A DNA stretch of 46,430 bases from Alcanivorax sp. UBA4485 (GTDB lineage Bacteria; Pseudomonadota; Gammaproteobacteria; Pseudomonadales; Alcanivoracaceae), in contig DGNT01000134.1 of the NCBI GenBank assembly GCA_002389055.1, forward strand, positions 1-46,430, written 5' to 3'. Below the pieces are notes generated by a model, which saw only the letters and a program-made list of their open reading frames with translations, did no database searches and was not told the origin of the DNA. Shown here one piece after another: positions 1 to 7,742 of this stretch. Positions within the stretch are counted from its first letter, which is position 1; the number at the start of each line of letters is the position of its first letter. The position numbers were made by a program, and so were the translations under genes.

Positions 1-1309
1 AAAAAGTGTAAGCCCCGAGCAGTTTGCGGAACAGGAAAATGAACTCCTTGGGCGGCACATCGAAATGCACCGATAGGGCAGTGCGGCTGGCCCGGTTCAT
101 GACCCGGTTGGGCAGGTTGCTCTCGCCCCACAGGTACTCACCCTTGTCGTTAACCACGGATTTCGGCGGCGGGAAGCGGTCCGGGTCCTGCAGCGCCTCG
201 ATCGCTTCGAAACACAGCGCGGCGAAATCATCCAGCAGCCGGCGCGGCACCTCGCCGTCGAGAAATTCCAACGCGCGCATGGCGCCGAACAGGCGGTCGC
301 TGTCGTGCAGCCAGGCGGCGCGGATCATCTCACGGCCCGGCCCCAGCACCTCATCGTCGAAATCGCGGATGGCGCCAAAATCCAGCAGCACGATCTTGTC
401 CTGGCCGTCGTCGCCGACGCGCATCAGGTAGTTGCCGAAGTTCGGGTCGGTCTGCATCTTGTTCCACTCGAACACTTCCCGGCAGCACAGCTCCATAATG
501 GCGCGGCCGAGAAAGTTGCGGCGCTCCTGGCTCAGCGACACCACCGACGGATCACTGATGTGCACGCCTTCTTCGTAGGACAGGCAAAGAATATTGTGGG
601 TGGAGTAGTCGCCGTACACTTCCGGCACCACGAAACGCGGATCATCGGCCAGGGCGTCGCGGAAATGGCGGGTGGTGTGCGCCTCCAGGTCGTAGTCCAC
701 TTCGCGGCCGAGCATGTCGCGCACTTCATCAAGCCACTGATTGAACTGCTCGGTGATCGGCACCAGCCGGCTCAGCTTGAGCAAACGCACCAGCGCGCGC
801 ATGTCGGAATCAATTGCGTTGGCGACGCCCGGATATTGAATCTTGAGGGCCAGCTCGGCGCCGTCGCTCTTGCGCCGGGCGCGGTGCACCTGGCCCAGGC
901 TGGCCGCGCCCAGGGGCTGCGGGTCCACTTCCAGCTCGGCCAGTTTGACGCTGCCCAGCTGCTGCCGGAGATGCTTCTCCACCGCCGGCCATTCCAGGGC
1001 GGTGGTGCTGTTCTCCAGGGTGTGCAGGGCGTCGGTGACCTCCTCGGGGAGGAAGTGCTCGCCGAACAGCGCCATCATCTGGCCGATCTTCACCACCGAG
1101 CCCTTCAACTGACCGAGTTCCTCGACCAGTTCTTCCGCCCGTTGCGAGAGATTGCGCCGGCGCCGCGCTTCGCGCTGGTCCGGCGCCGCGAACAGGCCCC
1201 CGGCGCTGGCCGTGGCGTAGCGGGCACCGGCCAGAAAGCCGGCCCGGGCCATGGAAAAGCGGCGTTCCAGGGAGCCTGTTTTCACCCGTTTTACGGTTTT
1301 TCGTGCCAT
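1..1309 (-). CDS. ABC1/UbiB (ADCK3/COQ8-type) atypical kinase, C-terminus cut by window edge
   Basis: The frame opens with ATG at 1309 and runs off the left edge, giving 436 codons with no stop. The family signature KGxxxKxGQ is present as KGSVVKIGQMM near residue 70, followed by the Ala-rich nucleotide loop (AASLGQVH, near 135), the metal-binding stretch QTDPNFGNYL and the DFG-like LLDFGAIRDF. QTDPN and the wording of the DFG region look closer to mitochondrial COQ8/ADCK3 than to E. coli UbiB; this is from memory of the families. Such proteins are ATP-binding and support ubiquinone biosynthesis or lipid-linked processes; the substrate here is unknown. It is divergent from the hydrolase at 1371, with a 61-bp shared upstream region. 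The family call is secure, the role in quinone synthesis is inferred. Confidence 0.9.
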   Translation of the reverse strand, partial: MARKTVKRVKTGSLERRFSMARAGFLAGARYATASAGGLFAAPDQREARRRRNLSQRAEELVEELGQLKGSVVKIGQMMALFGEHFLPEEVTDALHTLENSTTALEWPAVEKHLRQQLGSVKLAELEVDPQPLGAASLGQVHRARRKSDGAELALKIQYPGVANAIDSDMRALVRLLKLSRLVPITEQFNQWLDEVRDMLGREVDYDLEAHTTRHFRDALADDPRFVVPEVYGDYSTHNILCLSYEEGVHISDPSVVSLSQERRNFLGRAIMELCCREVFEWNKMQTDPNFGNYLMRVGDDGQDKIVLLDFGAIRDFDDEVLGPGREMIRAAWLHDSDRLFGAMRALEFLDGEVPRRLLDDFAALCFEAIEALQDPDRFPPPKSVVNDKGEYLWGESNLPNRVMNRASRTALSVHFDVPPKEFIFLFRKLLGAYTF

Positions 1310-1370
1310 AGTTCCTCGCGCGGGCCCAACTGCAGCCTCGCATTCTAGCTGATTAAGGAAGCACAGAGAT

Positions 1371-2156
1371 ATGCCGACGACCTGGATCCTGCTGCGCGGA
1401 CTGGTTCGTGAACAAGCCCATTGGCACGGTTTCGCCGACCGCCTGGCCAGCGCCCTGGGCACGGGCCACCACGTGGTGTGCATCGATTTGCCTGGCAACG
1501 GACTTCGTTATCGGGACCGCAGCCCGACCCGCATCGCCGCCATGGTGGACGCCGCCCGCGAGGACCTGGCGCGGCAAGGCGTGGACGGACCGATCAACCT
1601 GGTGGCGCTGTCCCTCGGCGGCATGGTGACAATGGAATGGCTGCGGCGCTATCCCCAGGAGGTGGCCGCCGCCGCCTTGATCAATTCCAGCGCCGCGCCG
1701 GTGAGCCCGTTCTGGCAGCGCCTCAAACCGGCCAATTACGGCGCCATTGTCCGGCACGGCCTGCTTGGCCACGATCGTCTCAAACGCGAACGCCGGATTC
1801 TGGATATCACCACCAACCGGCTGTCGGACGTCGACAAGGACCGTATCGCCCGGGAATTCCGTCGCATCGATGAAGCGCGCCCGGTGTCCGCCGCCAATAC
1901 CCTTCGGCAACTGTGGGCGGCGGCCCGATTCCGGGCGCCGTCGGCTCTGCCCGCCGGGCGACCGCTGCTGGTGATCAACGCCGCCACCGACCGCCTGGTG
2001 GACCCGCGCTGTTCCGCCGCGCTGGCCAAACGGTGGTCCGCGCGGCGGGCGGTCCACCCGGACGGCGGCCACGACCTGTCGCTGGACGACCCGGCCTGGC
2101 TCGCCGACACCTTGGCGGCTTGGGCCCTAAATAAATTCGCTGCTTTTGGTGATTGA
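1371..2156 (+). CDS. alpha/beta hydrolase
   Basis: The 261-residue protein has the single-domain alpha/beta hydrolase layout. The nucleophile elbow reads ALSLGG (Ser81), with the first Gly of GxSxG replaced by Ala. The acid is probably Asp207 in NAATDRLVDP and the base His234 in GGHDLSL, giving a complete triad in the usual order. An AAGGAAG ribosome site at 1355-1361 supports the ATG at 1371. There is no signal peptide, so it is probably cytosolic. The substrate cannot be told from sequence; esterase or lactonase activity is typical of the fold. It reads in the same direction as the MpaB-like oxygenase gene 76 bp downstream, but a strong palindrome between them suggests separate control. Confidence 0.85.
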   Translation: MPTTWILLRGLVREQAHWHGFADRLASALGTGHHVVCIDLPGNGLRYRDRSPTRIAAMVDAAREDLARQGVDGPINLVALSLGGMVTMEWLRRYPQEVAAAALINSSAAPVSPFWQRLKPANYGAIVRHGLLGHDRLKRERRILDITTNRLSDVDKDRIAREFRRIDEARPVSAANTLRQLWAAARFRAPSALPAGRPLLVINAATDRLVDPRCSAALAKRWSARRAVHPDGGHDLSLDDPAWLADTLAAWALNKFAAFGD

Positions 2157-2180
2157 CCCCCTGGATACGACGCTCTAGCT

Positions 2181-2210
2181 TGAACACAGAACCCATGAGT
2201 TCTGTGTTCA
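2181..2210. promoter_or_regulatory. perfect 12-bp inverted repeat, candidate operator
   Basis: The left arm TGAACACAGAAC (2181-2192) and right arm GTTCTGTGTTCA (2199-2210) are exact reverse complements separated by 6 nt. No T-run follows, so it does not read as a terminator of the upstream hydrolase. It lies 22 bp before the ATG of the oxygenase gene at 2233. The size and symmetry fit the binding site of a dimeric repressor such as a TetR-family protein. No regulator gene is adjacent, so this is inference. Confidence 0.55.
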
Positions 2211-2232
2211 CAAAAACAAGCCGGAGACGTTG

Positions 2233-3375
2233 ATGGCCACGCCCCAGGAACTCACCCAGTTACGCAACGGCCCGCGCACCCCGCGGGAGCAGATCTGGTT
2301 CGACCGCTACGCGCACCATCGGCTTGAAGCCTGGCGCGCGGTCCAGGACCCGCTGGCCGACCGCTGCCTGGAACACATCGCCTTCCAACGGCCGTCCGGG
2401 CTGCTCGACGAAGTGGAGCGGCGCGCGGCGGAGCAGGGCGGTGTGTATCAGGCGTTTCTGGACCACTGCCACACCGTGCCCGGCTGGGTGGACTTTGAGC
2501 GCATGGAATTGGGTCGGCGCATGTACCGCCGGCACGGCGCGCTGCAGGGCCTGGTGCTGATGTGTTCCAGCCTGGTGGAGGGCTATGCCCACAACAAGCC
2601 GTCCCAGGTGCTGGTGGCCACCGGTCGTCTGCAGAAGGATGTGTCCCGACGCATCTATGAAACCGGCCAGATGCTGCACAACATCGCCGCCACGGACGGA
2701 CTGCGCCCTGGAGGGCTGGGCCACCGCACCCTGATGGAGGTGCGTCTGCTGCACGCGGCGGTGCGCCGTTTTCTCAGCGAAAGCGGGCGCTGGGACAACG
2801 ACCGTTTCGACCTGCCCATCAATCAGGAGGATATGGCCGGCACGGTGCTCGAGTTCGATTATATGGTGGTGCGGGGTCTGCGCCGGATGGGCCTGTATAT
2901 CAGCCATGAAGAGCACGAGGCGATGCATTATTTCTGGCGCTACGCGGGCTACCTGCTGGGGGTCGACGAGGCGCTGCTCACCGCCACCGTGGAAGAACAA
3001 CAGGTGCTGGCCCTGCAACTCACGTCCCACCTTTATGAACCCACCGAGGACAGTGAAAAGCTCGCCAAGTCTCTGCTGGCCGGCATGGCGGGCAAGCCGC
3101 CGTTCCATCTGCCCTACGACGCGCTGTTGGCGGTGAGCCGTTTTCTGATCGGCGACGCCATGGCGGACGATCTGAATCTGCACAGTCGGATGTCGTCCGC
3201 CGCGGCGGTGCGCCTGGCCCGTGCCGGCTTCAGCGCCGCCAGTCTTGGCCAGCGCCTGCTACCGGAGGCCGCCAAACGGCGGCTGGAGGATTTCAATCAC
3301 GATCTGGGGCGGCGCACCTTGAAAATGGGGCTGGGAAAGGACCCGGCGCGCTGGGGGTTCAAGGCGATGGCCTGA
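2233..3375 (+). CDS. oxygenase MpaB family / DUF2236 (latex-clearing-protein-like) protein
   Basis: This 380-residue all-helical protein carries the DUF2236 core. It has a GRLQKDVSRRIYETGQ segment, then RLLHAAVRR, which matches the Arg/His heme-pocket pattern (RxxH) of rubber oxygenase Lcp. A later segment, DMAGTVLEFDYMVVRGL, precedes the helix with GLYISHEEHEAMHYFWR. Family members are heme proteins linked to oxidative cleavage of polyisoprene or to the MpaB step of mycophenolate synthesis. Most bacterial members have no known substrate. No export signal is evident, so it is unlikely to be a secreted Lcp. ATG at 2233 is preferred over the TTG just before it because GGAGA lies at 2223-2227. 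It is convergent with prc, with only 22 bp between. Confidence 0.8.
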   Translation: MATPQELTQLRNGPRTPREQIWFDRYAHHRLEAWRAVQDPLADRCLEHIAFQRPSGLLDEVERRAAEQGGVYQAFLDHCHTVPGWVDFERMELGRRMYRRHGALQGLVLMCSSLVEGYAHNKPSQVLVATGRLQKDVSRRIYETGQMLHNIAATDGLRPGGLGHRTLMEVRLLHAAVRRFLSESGRWDNDRFDLPINQEDMAGTVLEFDYMVVRGLRRMGLYISHEEHEAMHYFWRYAGYLLGVDEALLTATVEEQQVLALQLTSHLYEPTEDSEKLAKSLLAGMAGKPPFHLPYDALLAVSRFLIGDAMADDLNLHSRMSSAAAVRLARAGFSAASLGQRLLPEAAKRRLEDFNHDLGRRTLKMGLGKDPARWGFKAMA

Positions 3376-3397
3376 CCCCCGGGCCGGGCGGGGGCGC

Positions 3398-5509
3398 TCA
3401 AGAAGCGCTTTTGTCGGCCACGCGCTGCTCGCGGAGCAGCGAGACCATGTCGGCAAGGATATGCCCGGTTTCACGCAGGTAGGGGTCTTCGTCCAGGGGC
3501 TCCTCACTGCTTTCCGGGTCCAGCGCGCGCTGCTCTTCCAGCGCCCGCAGGTCTTCCATTTTCTCAATCGGCTCTTCACCACGGTGCTTGCGCAGAGCGT
3601 TCTCGATGGCCAGGCGGCGCTGGTCGAAATCCTCCTGCCAGGCCTTGCGCTGCTTGGCGTTGAGCGACAGTTCCTGGCGCTCATTGGCGCGGTTGAGAAG
3701 CTCGCGCAGCTGGTTCACATAGACGAATTCCGGGTTGTCGCCGATGCGCGCGTCGTGCCGCTCGCGCAACCCCGGCAGCAGCGGCACCAGATCCTGGTAG
3801 CGCTGGTACTTGGCCGGGTCGATTTCGTCCCAGGGCAGGGCGTTGGGCAGGCTGCTTTCGCCGATCGACTCTTTGTCCACCAGCGACGGCATGGTGACGT
3901 CCGGCACGATGCCCATGTTCTGGTTGCTGGACCCGGACACCCGGTAGAACTTGGCGTTGGTCATCTTCAATTTGCCGTGGTTCAGGTCCAGCAGGGTCTG
4001 CACGGTGCCTTTGCCATAGGTCTGGTCACCGACGATCAGCGCGCGGCCGTAATCCTGCATGGCGCCGGCGAAAATTTCCGATGCCGAGGCGCTGTAGCGG
4101 TTGACCAGCACCGCCAGCGGTCCGGCATAAAGCATGCCGGGGTACTGGTCGCTTTCAACGCTGACCCGGCCGCCGGCCTCGCGCACCTGCACGGTGGGGC
4201 CCCGGTTGATGAACAGGCTCACCAGTTTGTTGACCTCCAGCAGCGAGCCGCCACCATTGTTGCGCAGGTCGATCACCAGGCCGTCCACGTTCTCCTTGCG
4301 CAGTTCCACCAGCAGCTCCGCCACGTCACGGGTGGTGCTGGTGTAATCCGGATCGCCCCGGTGGAAGGCGTTGAAATCCATGTAGAAGGCGGGAATCTCG
4401 ATGATGCCCAGCTTCATGGTGTCGCCGCCGTGATCCACCTCAATCACTTCCTTCTTGGCGGCCTGTTCTTCCAGCACCACCTTATTACGGGTGATGGCGA
4501 TGGTGCGGGTGTCGTGCTCACTGGCGCGGCCGGCGGGGATCACTTCCAGGCGTACCTTGGAGCCCTTGGGCCCGCGAATCTTGTCCACCACCTCGTCCAG
4601 ACGCATGCCGATCACGTTGATCATGTCTTCATCGCCCTGGGCGACGGCGATCACCCGGTCGGCGGGGCTCAACTGGCCCTGCTTGGCGGCGGGCCCGCCC
4701 GGCACCAGGCGGACCACCTTGGTGTAGCCGTCTTCGTATTGCAGCACCGCACCGATGCCTTCCAGCGAACGGCTCATGCTGATGTCGAAGTTCTCGGAAT
4801 TGTGCGGCGTGAAATAATTGGTGTGCGGATCAAAGGTCTGGGCGAGGGCGTTCATATAAGTCTGGAACACATCCTCGGCGGTATTCTGACGGACACGGTT
4901 AAGCTGGCTTTCATAGCGGTTGGTGAGCCGCTTGCTGATTTCCTCGTCGCTGGTGCCGTTGAGGCGCATGGACAGCACCGCGTTACGCAGCTGGCCCCGC
5001 CAGATCGCGTCCAGGGCGTCCTGGTCCTTGGCCCAGTCCGCTTCGCTGCGGTCCACCATTACCTTGCCGTCACCGTCGAAGTCCCAATCCTCGAAGCCGC
5101 CCTCCAGGGTCGCGAGGATTTCGGTGAGGCGATCTTCCAGGCGGCCCTGGAAGCGGTTGAAGATGGAATAGCCGGCTTCCAGAACGCCGTCGCGCAACTG
5201 ATTATCGAGCTGGTCGCGGTAACGCTGGAAGTCGTTCACATCCTGCTGGGTGAAATACAGCCGGTTGGGGTCGAGATCCTGCAAGTACTGCTCAAGCACC
5301 TGCGCGGAAAGGGCGTCGTCGAACTTGAGACGCCGGTAGTGCAGTTCCAGGCGCTCGACGATCTCTTCGGCGGCTTCACGGTGGACCTTCTCGGGCTTGA
5401 GCGATCCTTCGATAACGGGGTTGTTGCCCAGGTCGCCGCCCACCTTCAGGGCGCCGCCCAACAACAGGGCCGCCAGGAGCACGCCAAACAGCTTGCGGAA
5501 TACGGACAT
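3398..5509 (-). CDS. prc: tail-specific (C-terminal processing) periplasmic protease Prc
   Basis: This is a 703-residue S41 protease, close to the roughly 680 residues of E. coli Prc. The order is an N-terminal signal peptide (FRKLFGVLLAALLLGGA), a helical N-domain, a PDZ domain near residues 240-330, the protease core and a C-terminal DUF3340-like helical region. The Ser-Lys dyad is visible: Ser475 in SASASEIF and Lys500 in TYGKGTVQ, 25 residues apart as in E. coli. GLVIDLRNNGGG precedes them. Prc trims or degrades periplasmic proteins, including murein hydrolases and penicillin-binding protein 3 precursors in enterics. The in-frame ATG at 5527 is an equally possible start. The upstream gene at 5674 is divergent. 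Confidence 0.93.
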   Translation of the reverse strand: MSVFRKLFGVLLAALLLGGALKVGGDLGNNPVIEGSLKPEKVHREAAEEIVERLELHYRRLKFDDALSAQVLEQYLQDLDPNRLYFTQQDVNDFQRYRDQLDNQLRDGVLEAGYSIFNRFQGRLEDRLTEILATLEGGFEDWDFDGDGKVMVDRSEADWAKDQDALDAIWRGQLRNAVLSMRLNGTSDEEISKRLTNRYESQLNRVRQNTAEDVFQTYMNALAQTFDPHTNYFTPHNSENFDISMSRSLEGIGAVLQYEDGYTKVVRLVPGGPAAKQGQLSPADRVIAVAQGDEDMINVIGMRLDEVVDKIRGPKGSKVRLEVIPAGRASEHDTRTIAITRNKVVLEEQAAKKEVIEVDHGGDTMKLGIIEIPAFYMDFNAFHRGDPDYTSTTRDVAELLVELRKENVDGLVIDLRNNGGGSLLEVNKLVSLFINRGPTVQVREAGGRVSVESDQYPGMLYAGPLAVLVNRYSASASEIFAGAMQDYGRALIVGDQTYGKGTVQTLLDLNHGKLKMTNAKFYRVSGSSNQNMGIVPDVTMPSLVDKESIGESSLPNALPWDEIDPAKYQRYQDLVPLLPGLRERHDARIGDNPEFVYVNQLRELLNRANERQELSLNAKQRKAWQEDFDQRRLAIENALRKHRGEEPIEKMEDLRALEEQRALDPESSEEPLDEDPYLRETGHILADMVSLLREQRVADKSAS

Positions 5510-5546
5510 GAACTTACTCGGCTGCATTTTTAAAGGGTTCCACGGC

Positions 5547-5575
5547 AGTATAAAGGAAACCGCCACTTGGAACAG
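5547..5575 (-). promoter_or_regulatory. candidate sigma-70 promoter of prc
   Basis: On the minus strand a TATACT -10 element (5547-5552) has a weak -35 (CTGTTC, 5570-5575) 17 bp upstream. The predicted transcript would begin near 5540, just before the two possible prc start codons. The -35 match is poor, so the call is tentative. Confidence 0.35.
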
Positions 5576-5673
5576 GGTCGCCCAAAGAGTGGGGCCGGGG
5601 CAAGCGCGCATGGATAGGCAAACGCCGCGTTGATCGACATACTGAGCGCTTTACCGTCATTCATGAGGCCCCA

Positions 5674-6897
5674 GTGCATCGTCTTTTTACCGCCTTTTTT
5701 CTGATCGGGATACTTGGTGCCCTGGTGCAGCTGCTGGGCGGCGATCTGCAAGCGCCGGCCCGTGTGGTGTCGGCGCTCTGGGAAGCGGCCGACCTGGCGG
5801 TGGAAGTGAGCCTGGGACTGATCGGCGTGCTGGCCCTGTGGAGCGGCCTGTTCCGGCTGGCCGAACAAAGCCGTCTGGCCGACCGCATGGCCGCCGGCGT
5901 GCGCCCGGTGTTGGCCCGCCTGATGCCGTCTCTGCGGCGGGACCCGGCCGCCGGCGCCGGGGTCTCCATGAACCTGGCCGCCAATATGCTGGGCCTGGAC
6001 AACGCCGCCACCCCACTGGGCCTCAAGGCGATGGAATCGCTCCAGGAACACAACCCGGAGCCGCGCCGGGCCACCGACAGCCAAATCATGTTCCTGGTGC
6101 TGAACACCTCCTCGGTGACCCTGGTGCCGGTGACGGTGCTGCTTTACCGCGCTCAGCAGGGCGCCGCCGATCCGGCGGCGGTGTACCTGCCGATGCTGAT
6201 GGCGACCACGGTCTCCACCTTTATCGGCGTGATCCTTACCGCCCGGCTGCAGCGCATACCGCTGCGCGACCCGCTGCTGATCGCGGTGGCCCTGGGCTGG
6301 CTGGCGCTGCTCTCGCTGCTGGCACTGGGGGTCTATCTGGCACCGCCGGATCTGGGCAACACCCTTTCCGGTCTGTTCGGCAACGGCATTCTTCTGGCGG
6401 TGATCGGCCTGTTCTTCTTCGCCGCCTGGCGCGCCCGCATCGACAGCTACGACTGTTTCGTGGAAGGCGCTAAGGAAGGCTTCACCCTGGCGGTGAAGTT
6501 GATTCCTTATCTGGTCGCCATGCTCGCCGCCATCGCCATGCTGCGGGCCAGCGGCGTTCTTGAAGCGGTGCTGTCAGCGATCCGCCTCGGCGCCGCCGGG
6601 CTGGGTTGGGACACCCGCTTCGTGGACGCGCTGCCGGTGGCGTTCTTGAAGCCCCTGAGCGGTTCCGGTGCCCGCGCCGCCATGCTCGACGTGATGCAGA
6701 CCCACGGGGTGGATTCACTGGCCGGTCGCATGGCGGCGGTGATGCAGGGCTCCACGGAAACCACCTTTTATGTGCTCGCGGTGTACTTCGGCAGCGTCGG
6801 CATCCGCGATTTCCGCTATGCCCTGTGGTGCGGCCTGGCCGCCGACGCCGCCGGCCTGTTGGCGGCGATCCTCTTGAGCTATGTTTTCTTCGGTTAG
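5674..6897 (+). CDS. nucleoside-recognition (Gate) domain membrane protein, SpmA-SpmB fusion
   Basis: The 407-residue protein is almost entirely hydrophobic helices. Its first half has the SpmA-type segment MNLAANMLGLDNAATPLGLKA (split here: MNLAANMLGL and DNAATPLGLKA). Its second half has the SpmB-type segments FVEGAKEGFTLAVKL and PLSGSGARAAMLDV plus MQGSTETTFYVLAVYFG. In Bacillus the two halves are separate spore maturation proteins; fused versions occur widely in non-sporulating Gram-negatives, where the function is unknown. The start is GTG at 5674 with GAGG at 5665-5668. The earlier ATG at 5663 is out of frame. A REP pair begins 7 bp after the stop. Confidence 0.85.
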   Translation: MHRLFTAFFLIGILGALVQLLGGDLQAPARVVSALWEAADLAVEVSLGLIGVLALWSGLFRLAEQSRLADRMAAGVRPVLARLMPSLRRDPAAGAGVSMNLAANMLGLDNAATPLGLKAMESLQEHNPEPRRATDSQIMFLVLNTSSVTLVPVTVLLYRAQQGAADPAAVYLPMLMATTVSTFIGVILTARLQRIPLRDPLLIAVALGWLALLSLLALGVYLAPPDLGNTLSGLFGNGILLAVIGLFFFAAWRARIDSYDCFVEGAKEGFTLAVKLIPYLVAMLAAIAMLRASGVLEAVLSAIRLGAAGLGWDTRFVDALPVAFLKPLSGSGARAAMLDVMQTHGVDSLAGRMAAVMQGSTETTFYVLAVYFGSVGIRDFRYALWCGLAADAAGLLAAILLSYVFFG

Positions 6898-6904
6898 ACG
6901 GATC

Positions 6905-6933
6905 CTGTAGGAGCGGGCCTTGCCCGCGAAAGG
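6905..6933 (+). repeat. REP-like element, copy 1
   Basis: This 29-bp element starts CTGTAGGAGCGGGCC and resembles the 35-bp REP family described in Pseudomonas. Its internal hairpin is GCGGGC/GCCCGC (6913-6918, 6922-6927) with a CTT loop. It matches the reverse complement of the copy at 7021-7049 at 28 of 29 positions. A further hairpin GGGAGC/GCTCCC follows directly at 6932-6946. Confidence 0.85.
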
Positions 6934-7004
6934 GAGCGAAGCTCCCGGCAGGATTCCAGAGGCACCTCTAACGGCAGTACTAACAATATCTCTGGTATCC
7001 GGCC

Positions 7005-7022
7005 GGGTGGCTAGCGCCACCC
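7005..7022. repeat. hairpin between the two REP copies
   Basis: GGGTGGC (7005-7011) and GCCACCC (7016-7022) form a perfect 7-bp stem with a TAGC loop, overlapping the start of the second REP copy by two bases. Together with the REP copies it makes the gap between two convergent genes strongly structured, so it may stop transcription from both sides. Confidence 0.5.
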
Positions 7023-7049
7023 TTTCGCGGGCAGGGCCCGCTCCTACAG
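7021..7049 (-). repeat. REP-like element, copy 2 (inverted)
   Basis: This is the inverted partner of 6905-6933, differing at one position. Its own hairpin is GCGGGC/GCCCGC (7027-7032, 7036-7041) with an AGG loop. It ends 7 bp from the alkB stop codon. Paired inverted REPs of this kind (BIME-like) are usually mobilised by RAYT transposases elsewhere in the genome; none is encoded in this window. Confidence 0.85.
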
Positions 7050-7056
7050 CCCGCAC

Positions 7057-7677
7057 CTACACAATCTCGCGGAAGGTCAGGTTAAGGCGGGGCTCGCGCA
7101 CCCGACGACGGCGGGGGAGGGCGTGCTCGAAGTGGGTCTGCACCTCCGGCGACATCACCAGCAGGCTATCGTGCTCCAGCGCGATCACCCGGCTCTGGCG
7201 GCCGCTGCCGTAGGGGCGGAACGCGAAATCCCGGGCGGTGCCGAGATTATAGGAGAGTACCCAGGGGTGCGCGCCGAGCTCCGGTTCATTGTCGCGGTGC
7301 CAGCCCATGCTGTCGTCGCCGTCGCGGTAGAGATTGGCCAAGGCCCCATTGGGCCGCCGACCGGTGAGGGCGGTGACCTCCCGGCGCAGCGTATCCAGCG
7401 CCGGGGGCCAGCCCTCGCCCTGGTGGGTCAGACCCGAGTAGCGGTAGCGCACGCCGCTGTCCGCCACCCAGCAGGTGAGCCGGGGTACGGGATGCTCCCG
7501 GCCGAACACGCGCACTCGGGGACGGTCCCAGGGCAAATGGTTACAAAGCGTGTGGAATAACGGCTGCGCGTCTTCACCCAGAACGCCGTGAATCAGCCAT
7601 AGACGGGCTCCCTGGCCCAGCTCGATCGCCGTCGTGCTCTCGTTCAGCCGTGTTATCGTGGAGTTGACAGTTATCAT
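7057..7677 (-). CDS. alkB: AlkB-type 2-oxoglutarate/Fe(II) DNA repair dioxygenase
   Basis: The protein is 206 residues, typical of the ALKBH2/3-like bacterial AlkB group. Iron ligands are visible as His127 and Asp129 in WHRDNE and His185 in FEHAL. The 2-oxoglutarate-binding RxNxTxR motif is RLNLTFR (Arg197, Arg203). The nucleotide-recognition lid includes PRLTCWVAD and RYRYSG. It demethylates N1-methyladenine and N3-methylcytosine in single-stranded DNA or RNA by oxidative release of formaldehyde. The ATG at 7677 is 65 bp from the divergent corA start. No ada gene is adjacent, so it is probably not part of an ada-alkB operon. Confidence 0.9.
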   Translation of the reverse strand: MITVNSTITRLNESTTAIELGQGARLWLIHGVLGEDAQPLFHTLCNHLPWDRPRVRVFGREHPVPRLTCWVADSGVRYRYSGLTHQGEGWPPALDTLRREVTALTGRRPNGALANLYRDGDDSMGWHRDNEPELGAHPWVLSYNLGTARDFAFRPYGSGRQSRVIALEHDSLLVMSPEVQTHFEHALPRRRRVREPRLNLTFREIV

Positions 7678-7742
7678 GCGCTGCTCTATCTAAGCCGGGT
7701 TGATGCCTGACCCCGGCCCATACTGTTCGCGAGGAGCTTAGC

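Noticed and set aside
3376..3394. CCCCCG/CGGGGG hairpin between the MpaB-like gene and prc
   Set aside because: The stem is only 6 bp and no T-tract follows on either strand, so a terminator call is not supported.
3461..5533. 690-codon open frame antisense to prc
   Set aside because: It mirrors prc and its product is His/Val/Gln-rich with no domain. Such frames arise from GC-skewed third positions of the real gene.
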